From positions 1 to 10,571 of the forward strand of contig CAYUZY010000068.1 in NCBI GenBank assembly GCA_964448645.1: 10,571 nucleotides of DNA, in the 5' to 3' direction. The position numbers were made by a program, and so were the translations under genes. Shown here piece after piece: positions 1 through 5,908 of the stretch. Each line of letters starts with the position of its first letter. Position 1 is the stretch's first letter. The stretch comes from GCA-2719315 sp964448645. GTDB taxonomy: Bacteria > Bacteroidota > Bacteroidia > Flavobacteriales > Flavobacteriaceae. The notes under the pieces were generated by a model. That model worked only from the letters and a program-made list of their open reading frames with translations. It did not search any database and was not told the origin of the DNA.

Positions 1-201
1 TAATTTTAAATTTGGGCAAGAATCAATTAAATCTTTTCTTGCAGTAGTGGCACTCCTGACAATTAAACATGAAATTTTATTGTTGTTAATATAATTGATT
101 AATTGATCTTGAGCGACATTAACTGTAATAACATCGTGACCTGATTTTGATAATAAATCAATGCCTTTATTAGAAATTCCATCATTTGCTAAAATTTTCA
201 T
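1..201 (-). CDS. serA: D-3-phosphoglycerate dehydrogenase (2-hydroxyacid dehydrogenase), N-terminal part only
   Basis: Only the first 67 codons lie in the window; the gene runs off the left edge. The protein starts MKILANDGISNKGIDLL and reaches LIVRSATTARKDLID followed by PNLKL. This is the N-terminal half of the substrate-binding lobe of D-isomer 2-hydroxyacid dehydrogenases; Arg49 in the VRS motif is at the position that contacts the substrate carboxylate in this family. The NAD-binding Rossmann domain is outside the window, so the exact substrate cannot be read from the sequence. The assignment as phosphoglycerate dehydrogenase (3-phosphoglycerate to 3-phosphohydroxypyruvate, cytoplasmic, first step of serine synthesis) rests on its position only 4 bp after serC, the gene for the next step. 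The ATG at 201-199 is the natural start. A different 2-hydroxyacid dehydrogenase is possible but less likely. Confidence 0.85.
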   Translation of the reverse strand, partial: MKILANDGISNKGIDLLSKSGHDVITVNVAQDQLINYINNNKISCLIVRSATTARKDLIDSCPNLKL

Positions 202-205
202 AAAA

Positions 206-1267
206 TTATTTTTTTTCAAGTTTTTTCATACAATCAACTAATATTTGAACACTTTCTAAAGGCATAGCATTATATATCGAAGCTCTATATCCGCCAACAG
301 ATCTATGTCCATTAATTCCAACGATATTATTTTCTTCGCATATTTTGTCAAAAACATCTTTTTCCTCGGAGTTAACTAAATTAAAAGTTACATTCATAAA
401 GCTTCTATCATTTTTTTCTGCAAATCCCACAAACTTAGAATTAGTATCTATTTCATTATAAATTAAACTAGCTTTTTCTCTATTTCGTTTTTCTAAATTT
501 TTAATTCCACCATTTTTTTTAATCCATCTAAGATTTAACATCACAGTGTAAATTGAAAAAACAGGAGGAGTGTTAAACATACTTTCTTTGTCAAAATGTG
601 TTTTATAGTTTAGCATTGATGGTATGTTCATTTTTATTTCAGCTAAAAGAGATTCATTAATGATAACAAGAGTAGTTCCCGCTGGTCCAGTATTTTTTTG
701 AGCCCCAGCATAAAATAGATCAAACTTAGAATAATCAATTGTTCTAGAGAAAATGTCAGAACTCATGTCTGCAATTAATCTTGAATTGCTTTCAGGTAAA
801 TTGTGGAATTGAGTTCCAAATATCGTATTATTTGTAGTTAAATGAATATAGTCAAAATCATCCTCTGTTTTAATTTCTTTTGGTATGTAATTAAAATTCT
901 TGTTCTTTGAAGATGCAATTTCAATTACTTCTCCAAAAAGCTTAGCTTCTTTAATTGCTTTTTCAGACCATGTTCCAGTATTTATATAACCTGCTTTTGT
1001 TTTTAAAAAATTATATGCAACCATTAAAAATTGAAGACTTGCGCCACCTTGAAGAAAAAGTGCTTTATAGCCATTTTTATTTAAACCAGTTAATTCAAGT
1101 GCCAATGAACATGCCTCCTCCATTATAGAGATAAATTCTTTACTTCTATGAGATATTTCAAGAAGTGAAAGTCCTTTTTTGTTAAGGTTTATTATAGCTC
1201 TAGAGGCATCTTCTAAAACTTCTGGTGGCAAAATAGATGGACCTGCACTAAAGTTATGTTTTTTCAT
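206..1267 (-). CDS. serC: phosphoserine aminotransferase
   Basis: This encodes a 353-residue PLP-dependent class V aminotransferase that converts 3-phosphohydroxypyruvate and glutamate to phosphoserine and 2-oxoglutarate; the family also acts in pyridoxal phosphate synthesis in some bacteria. The start MKKHNFSAGPSILP is the typical SerC opening. Residues 40-42 (HRS) belong to the phosphate-binding signature, GGAS at 74-77 forms the cofactor phosphate cup, and Lys191 in YAGAQKNTGPAG is the Schiff-base lysine. The end (GINGHRSVGGYRASIYNAM) matches the conserved SerC C-terminal region with the substrate-binding arginines. Length is normal for the family (about 355-360). The gene ends in TAA 4 bp before serA, so the two form an operon; a 104-bp gap separates it from the reductase gene upstream. 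Confidence 0.97.
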   Translation of the reverse strand: MKKHNFSAGPSILPPEVLEDASRAIINLNKKGLSLLEISHRSKEFISIMEEACSLALELTGLNKNGYKALFLQGGASLQFLMVAYNFLKTKAGYINTGTWSEKAIKEAKLFGEVIEIASSKNKNFNYIPKEIKTEDDFDYIHLTTNNTIFGTQFHNLPESNSRLIADMSSDIFSRTIDYSKFDLFYAGAQKNTGPAGTTLVIINESLLAEIKMNIPSMLNYKTHFDKESMFNTPPVFSIYTVMLNLRWIKKNGGIKNLEKRNREKASLIYNEIDTNSKFVGFAEKNDRSFMNVTFNLVNSEEKDVFDKICEENNIVGINGHRSVGGYRASIYNAMPLESVQILVDCMKKLEKK

Positions 1268-1371
1268 TTTACACTTAATTATTTGCTAAGTTTTATTAAA
1301 AGTGCAAATATTGTTAATAGTTCTTTATTATTAAAATATGTATATATGAAATTTGAAATCTTTTTTAACAT
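1268..1371 (-). other. intergenic spacer between the reductase gene and serC
   Basis: These 104 bp are almost pure A/T and could hold a promoter for serC. Read on the minus strand, AATATTTG (1312-1305) is one mismatch away from the Bacteroidota -7 box TAnnTTTG, but no TTG is found 17-23 bases upstream of it. I see no convincing terminator hairpin. serC may therefore have its own weak promoter or be read through from the upstream gene. Confidence 0.3.
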
Positions 1372-2394
1372 TTATATGTTCATTAAAAACTTAATTGTAT
1401 CTATATTATCTGCATAATCTTCAAGAGAGGGTCTTTGAGAAGACCCGAAAGGTATTCCTTTGATAATTGTTGATTTACTTACTATGCACTGAATATCATC
1501 CTTAAAATTATTAAGTTTACTTTTTAGGTTTTTTTTGCTATCATAAAATTCATAGAAGGCACATGAAATAGGTGAATAAATCTTTGAATTTTCTTTGAGT
1601 ATAAAAAAACCATTGTCTAAGAACTTATCTTGATTAATTAAAAAAATAGATTTGTTGTAATCATAGTTGTTAGCGTATTTGGAATTTTTAATGACATAAG
1701 AAAAAGGTTCTAATCCTTTATAAATTTTATTTAAGTCAAATCCTTTTGGAATATATATTTTTGAAACATTTCTGCAACCAAGCCCATAATAAAGTAAAAT
1801 ATCCTTTCCTAAATTTTTTAAATCTATTTCTGTCTCATTTCCATCTAAAACTGCAATTGAAGTCCTGTTTTTTCTTATAATATTTGGGTATTTAAAAAAA
1901 TAATATTTAAAATAAATAGATGAATTATTAGAACCTGTAGCTATTACAGCATCAAAATTTTTAATTATAGAATCTGTATAAGTAAATGATTTAACTTTAC
2001 TTTTTTTTTCTAAATAACTTGTTAAAAAAGGTATTGCTACATTGTCTTTAGAAGATAATTTTATTAAACCTTTGTATCCCAATATCCATAAACATAAAAT
2101 ATCATGAAACCCAACTAATGGTATATTCCCCGGAAGAATAAGAGCAATTGTTTTCTTTTTTTTAAAAGAACTTATTTGATATTTGTATAACCATTTTTTA
2201 ATTAAATCTGTTTTCAAGATTTCACTCCATACTCTTAATGAATAGACTATAGATTTTTTATCAAACCATCTATTATTATCAAGGATTGAATTACTTAAAT
2301 TGTCTAACGTTGATTGAGATTTGTTATTTAAAATTTTTGAAATATAAATTCCCAATTCACTTAAAACTTTAATTTTAGAGTTAAGATCTATCAT
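1372..2394 (-). CDS. LuxC-like acyl-CoA reductase
   Basis: This 340-residue protein belongs to the LuxC / acyl-CoA reductase family, a branch of the aldehyde dehydrogenase superfamily that reduces an activated acyl group to an aldehyde with NADPH. Visible signatures are LILPGNIPLVGFHD (about 86-99), which is the family's nucleotide-binding hallmark; ATGSNNSS (152-159); RKNRTSIAVLDGNET (174-188); and YYGLGCRNVSKIYIPKG (202-218), where Cys207 is the likely catalytic cysteine. The C-terminal GSSQRPSLEDYAD is also typical. No other lux genes are nearby, so bioluminescence is not implied. In many Bacteroidota a relative lies divergent to a 4Fe-4S ferredoxin and next to serC, as here; its physiological substrate there is unknown to me. 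It starts with ATG 63 bp from the ferredoxin start and leads a likely operon with serC and serA. Confidence 0.85.
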   Translation of the reverse strand: MIDLNSKIKVLSELGIYISKILNNKSQSTLDNLSNSILDNNRWFDKKSIVYSLRVWSEILKTDLIKKWLYKYQISSFKKKKTIALILPGNIPLVGFHDILCLWILGYKGLIKLSSKDNVAIPFLTSYLEKKSKVKSFTYTDSIIKNFDAVIATGSNNSSIYFKYYFFKYPNIIRKNRTSIAVLDGNETEIDLKNLGKDILLYYGLGCRNVSKIYIPKGFDLNKIYKGLEPFSYVIKNSKYANNYDYNKSIFLINQDKFLDNGFFILKENSKIYSPISCAFYEFYDSKKNLKSKLNNFKDDIQCIVSKSTIIKGIPFGSSQRPSLEDYADNIDTIKFLMNI

Positions 2395-2399
2395 TTAAT

Positions 2400-2430
2400 T
2401 TGTTAAAAAATTTAATACATGTTACTTTTG
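2400..2430 (+). promoter_or_regulatory. Bacteroidota-type promoter for the ferredoxin-ychF unit
   Basis: A TTG at 2400-2402 (TTTG at 2399-2402) is followed after exactly 20 bases by TACTTTTG at 2423-2430. This fits the -33/-7 consensus TTG-N17-23-TAnnTTTG of the Bacteroidota primary sigma factor without mismatch. Transcription would start near 2436-2438, giving a leader of about 20 bases before the ATG at 2458. Confidence 0.75.
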
Positions 2431-2433
2431 CAA

Positions 2434-2441
2434 CAAATTTA
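2434..2441 (-). promoter_or_regulatory. candidate -7 box for the acyl-CoA reductase gene
   Basis: On the minus strand TAAATTTG matches TAnnTTTG and would start transcription about 33 bases before the reductase ATG at 2394. No TTG is seen at the proper distance upstream, so this is much weaker than the facing promoter. The two -7 boxes lie back to back within 20 bp and could interfere with each other. Confidence 0.35.
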
Positions 2442-2457
2442 TGGAAGAACTTTAATA

Positions 2458-2811
2458 ATGGCTATAATAATTACTGAAGACTGTATAAATTGTGGGGCTT
2501 GTGAACCAGAATGCCCTAATACAGCTATTTATTAGGGTGCAGAAGATTGGAGATATAAAGACGGAACAAGCTTAAAAGGAGATATTATTCTTTCTAATGG
2601 AAAAAACGTCAATGCTGAAGAATTTCAAATGCCTATTTCAGATGAATTTTATTTTATAGCTTCAGATAAATGTACTGAATGTAAAGGTTTTCATGAAGAA
2701 CCTCAATGTGCAGCAGTTTGTCCTGTAGATTGTTGTATTCCTGATGAAAATAATGTTGAAACAGAAGAAGAATTATTAAAAAAACAAGGCTTTATGCATA
2801 AGCCTGATTAA
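2458..2811 (+). pseudogene. 2x[4Fe-4S] dicluster ferredoxin interrupted by an in-frame TAG
   Basis: Reading from the ATG at 2458 gives a 117-codon ferredoxin, the normal length of the Bacteroidota dicluster type, broken only by TAG at 2533-2535 (codon 26). Codons 1-25 hold the first cluster motif (Cys9, 12, 15, 19: CINCGACEPECPN). After the stop the frame continues without interruption through GAEDWRYKDGT to the second motif (Cys72, 75, 84, 88, plus Cys92 and 93: CTECKGF, then QCAAVCPVDCC). From memory, relatives read NTAIYEGA here, so a Glu codon is replaced; GAG to TAG is one base change. The product would be a small cytoplasmic electron carrier. An internal ATG at 2629 could give a 60-residue piece with the second motif only, unlikely to be a working ferredoxin. 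A recent nonsense mutation, sequencing error or stop readthrough are all possible. ychF follows after 10 bp. Confidence 0.85.
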
Positions 2812-2821
2812 AATAATTTAA

Positions 2822-3916
2822 ATGAAAGCAGGTATAGTAGGATTGCCAAACGTTGGAAAATCAACTTTATTTAATTGTTTAACTAATGCTAAAGCTCAAA
2901 GTGCTAACTTTCCTTTTTGCACAATAGAACCAAATATTGGCATTGTAAATGTTCCAGACATAAGGCTTGAAACTCTTGAATCATTAGTTAATCCTGAAAA
3001 AGTTGTTCCAGCAACAATTGAAATTCTAGATATTGCAGGTTTAGTTAAAGGTGCAAGTAAAGGGGAGGGTCTTGGAAATCAATTCTTAGCTAACATTAGA
3101 GAGACAGATGCTATTATTCATGTTTTAAGATGTTTTGATAATGATAAAATAATTCATGTCGAAGGATCAATAGATCCAATTAGAGATAAAGAAACTATAG
3201 ATATGGAGTTACAATTAAAAGATCTAGAAACAATAGAAAAAAAAATTGAAAGAATAAAAAGAGCCATTCAAACAGGAGAAAAGAATGCAATAAAAGAAAA
3301 TGATATTTTAATTAAAATTCAATCATCTATTGGTAAATCAAAAAATGTTAGAGAATTAAATTTTACAAAAGAAGAATATGCTCAATTTGTTAAACCATTA
3401 CAACTTTTAACTGACAAACCTGTTTTATACGTGTGTAATGTAGATGAAATATCAGCTTCAAAAGGAAATGAATATGTAAATAAAGTTCGAAATTTAATAT
3501 TAAATGAAAATTCTAATTTAATTTTTTTGTCTGTTAATGTAGAAGCAGAGATAAATGAACTTGAGAGTTTTGAAGAGAGAAAATTGTTTTTAGATGATTT
3601 AGGGCTTATAGAATCAGGTGGATTTAAATTAATCCATGCAACATATGATTTATTAAACAGACAAACCTTCTTTACTGCAGGGAAAAAAGAAGTTAAGGCA
3701 TGGACTATTAATAAAAATGACAAAGCTCCTAAAGCAGCTTCAGTAATTCACTCTGATTTTGAAAAAGGTTTTATTCGGGCTGAAGTTAATAGTTTTTCAA
3801 ATTTTCAAAAATATGGTTCAGAAAATAAAGTAAAAGAAGCTGGTAAAATGAAAATTGAAGGAAAAGAATATAAAGTTAATGATGGAGATGTTATACATTT
3901 TAGATTTAATGTGTAA
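2822..3916 (+). CDS. ychF: redox-regulated ATPase YchF (OLA1-type, Obg-related)
   Basis: This 364-residue P-loop NTPase of the Obg-related family binds the ribosome and prefers ATP over GTP; in other bacteria it is linked to translation and oxidative-stress control. Residues 7-15 (GLPNVGKST) are the Walker A/G1 motif. DIAGLVKGASKGEGLGNQF (70-88) is the family's G3 and switch II region. NVDE (206-209) replaces the GTPase NKxD motif and explains the loss of guanine specificity. Residues about 125-195 form the helical insertion, and the last 85 or so residues (from QTFFTAGKKEVKAWTI) form the TGS domain. Length and start are typical. It is 10 bp downstream of the ferredoxin reading frame and likely shares its promoter at 2400-2430. 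Confidence 0.97.
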   Translation: MKAGIVGLPNVGKSTLFNCLTNAKAQSANFPFCTIEPNIGIVNVPDIRLETLESLVNPEKVVPATIEILDIAGLVKGASKGEGLGNQFLANIRETDAIIHVLRCFDNDKIIHVEGSIDPIRDKETIDMELQLKDLETIEKKIERIKRAIQTGEKNAIKENDILIKIQSSIGKSKNVRELNFTKEEYAQFVKPLQLLTDKPVLYVCNVDEISASKGNEYVNKVRNLILNENSNLIFLSVNVEAEINELESFEERKLFLDDLGLIESGGFKLIHATYDLLNRQTFFTAGKKEVKAWTINKNDKAPKAASVIHSDFEKGFIRAEVNSFSNFQKYGSENKVKEAGKMKIEGKEYKVNDGDVIHFRFNV

Positions 3917-3929
3917 TTTTAATTACTCT

Positions 3930-3967
3930 AAGATTATTCTGTTTTAGATAGTTCTTAACAATCTTTT
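3930..3967 (+). terminator. weak hairpin after ychF
   Basis: AAGATTATT (3930-3938) can pair with AACAATCTT (3957-3965) with one mismatch around an 18-base loop, followed by a short T-rich stretch. The stem is AT-rich, so termination would be weak. The rest of the 126-bp gap to parE is AT-rich; I see a TTG at 3977-3979 but no good TAnnTTTG after it, so a separate parE promoter is not resolved. Confidence 0.25.
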
Positions 3968-4042
3968 AATATTTTGTTGATTTCTTATATATAATAGGGA
4001 ATAACAATACAATTTCAATAATTATATTAGCCCAAATTATTA

Positions 4043-5908
4043 ATGGGTAAATCAATTTCATATACAGAGGAAAATATTCGTTCTCTAGACTGGAGAGAAC
4101 ATATTAGGTTAAGGCCTGGAATGTATATAGGTAAATTAGGAGATGGATCTTCGCCTGATGATGGGATATATATATTATTAAAAGAAATAATTGACAATTG
4201 TATTGATGAGTATGTAATGGGTGCTGGCAAGTCAATTGACATTTTAATTAAAGAGCAGAACGTAACCGTAAGAGACTATGGAAGAGGCATTCCTCAAGGA
4301 AAGTTAGTTGATGTTGTTTCGAAAATGAATACAGGTGGTAAATATGATACAAGAGCTTTTAAGAAAGCAGTTGGATTAAATGGTGTTGGAACAAAAGCTG
4401 TAAATGCTTTGTCTTCAGATTTTAAAGTAGAGTCATTTAGAGATGATAAATATAAATTCGCTTTGTTTGAAGATGGAAACTTATTAGAGGAATCTGATCT
4501 TCAATCATCTTCAAAAAGAAAAGGAACTAAAGTCGTTTTTAGACCTGACACTAAAATATTTAAAAACTTTAAGTATAGATTAGAGTATGTTGAAAGAATG
4601 CTTAAAAATTATGTTTTTTTAAATCCAGGATTGACAATTAATCTTAATGGTGTAAAATATTACTCTGAAAATGGTTTAAAAGATCTTCTTGTTGATCAAA
4701 TAAATTTAGAAGATTTATTGTATCCTATAATCCATTTAAAAGGGACAGATATTGAGGTGGCTTTAACACATAGTAGAACCCAGTATAGTGAAGAGTATTA
4801 TTCATTTGTGAATGGTCAATATACTACTCAAGGAGGAACTCATCAATCTGCTTTTAGGGAAGGGATAGTAAAAACAATAAGAGAACATTATGGTAAAAAT
4901 TATGATTCTTCTGACATTAGAAAATCAATTATATCTGCTATAAGCATTAAAGTTATGGAGCCTGTTTTTGAGTCTCAAACTAAAACTAAATTAGGTTCGA
5001 CAGAAATGGGAGGAGATTTACAGTCAGTAAGAGTTCATATAATAGATTTCTTAAATAATAAACTTGATAATTTTTTACACAAAAACCCTGCAGTTTCTGA
5101 AGCTATCCAGAAAAAAATCATTCAGGCAGAAAAAGAGAGAAAAGAATTATCAGGGATTAGAAAACTAGCCAGAGAAAGAGCTAAAAAGGCAAGTTTACAT
5201 AACAAAAAATTAAGAGATTGTAGAGTACATTTATCAGATTTAAAAAATGAAAACAGATTAAATTCTACTTTATTCATTACAGAAGGTGATTCAGCAAGTG
5301 GTTCAATTACTAAATCTAGAAATGTAAATACTCAAGCCGTATTTAGTTTAAGAGGAAAGCCTTTAAACTGTTATGGTATGTCCAAAAAAATTGTTTATGA
5401 AAATGAAGAGTTTAATCTTTTGCAAGCAGCATTAAATATAGAAGAAAGTCTAGAAGAACTTAGGTATAATAATATTGTGATTGCAACTGATGCAGATGTT
5501 GACGGAATGCATATTAGGCTTCTTTTAATAACATTTTTTCTCCAATTTTTTCCTGAACTAATAAAAGAAGGTCATTTGTATATTTTACAAACACCTTTGT
5601 TTCGAGTAAGAGATAAAAAAGAGACAATTTATTGTTATAGTGAACAAGAAAGAAATAATGCTCTTAATCAATTAAAAGGAAAGTCTGAAATTACTAGATT
5701 TAAAGGGTTAGGTGAAATCTCACCAGATGAATTTAAATTTTTTATTGGAGACAATATCAAGTTAGATCCTGTAATGCTTGATAAAGAAACAACTATTGAA
5801 AAGCTCCTAGATTTTTATATGGGTAAAAACACTATGGATAGACAAGAGTTTATTATTAATAACCTTAAGGTAGAATTAGATTTAATTGACAAAAAAAATA
5901 ATAATTAA
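4043..5908 (+). CDS. parE: DNA topoisomerase IV subunit B
   Basis: This 621-residue ATPase subunit of the type IIA topoisomerase decatenates daughter chromosomes and relaxes supercoils together with ParC. The GHKL ATPase domain shows KEIIDNCIDE (47-56, with Glu48 as general base and Asn52 for magnesium), DYGRGIP (78-84) and the ATP lid GLNGVGTKAVNALS (111-124). QTKTKLG (312-318) is the transducer lysine loop. The TOPRIM domain has EGDSASG (414-420) and DADVDGMH (483-490), the metal-binding Glu414, Asp483 and Asp485. The length and the DGIYILLKEIIDNCIDEY segment match the Bacteroidota topoisomerase IV B type, shorter than many GyrB proteins. Its stop overlaps the parC start by one base, and the ParC-type partner supports ParE over GyrB. 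Confidence 0.95.
   Translation: MGKSISYTEENIRSLDWREHIRLRPGMYIGKLGDGSSPDDGIYILLKEIIDNCIDEYVMGAGKSIDILIKEQNVTVRDYGRGIPQGKLVDVVSKMNTGGKYDTRAFKKAVGLNGVGTKAVNALSSDFKVESFRDDKYKFALFEDGNLLEESDLQSSSKRKGTKVVFRPDTKIFKNFKYRLEYVERMLKNYVFLNPGLTINLNGVKYYSENGLKDLLVDQINLEDLLYPIIHLKGTDIEVALTHSRTQYSEEYYSFVNGQYTTQGGTHQSAFREGIVKTIREHYGKNYDSSDIRKSIISAISIKVMEPVFESQTKTKLGSTEMGGDLQSVRVHIIDFLNNKLDNFLHKNPAVSEAIQKKIIQAEKERKELSGIRKLARERAKKASLHNKKLRDCRVHLSDLKNENRLNSTLFITEGDSASGSITKSRNVNTQAVFSLRGKPLNCYGMSKKIVYENEEFNLLQAALNIEESLEELRYNNIVIATDADVDGMHIRLLLITFFLQFFPELIKEGHLYILQTPLFRVRDKKETIYCYSEQERNNALNQLKGKSEITRFKGLGEISPDEFKFFIGDNIKLDPVMLDKETTIEKLLDFYMGKNTMDRQEFIINNLKVELDLIDKKNNN

Noticed and set aside
2533..2535. TAG reassigned to an amino acid (altered code or pyrrolysine)
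   Set aside because: No other long gene in the window contains an in-frame TAG over some 3,000 codons, and pyrrolysine use is not expected in this phylum or protein.
2629..2811. A separate 60-residue gene starting at the internal ATG
   Set aside because: The frame upstream continues the same ferredoxin up to the true start at 2458; the 60-residue piece is only its C-terminal half with one cluster motif.
3382..3723. Minus-strand open frame of 113 codons inside ychF
   Set aside because: It is fully antisense to a strongly conserved gene and its translation has no recognisable domain.
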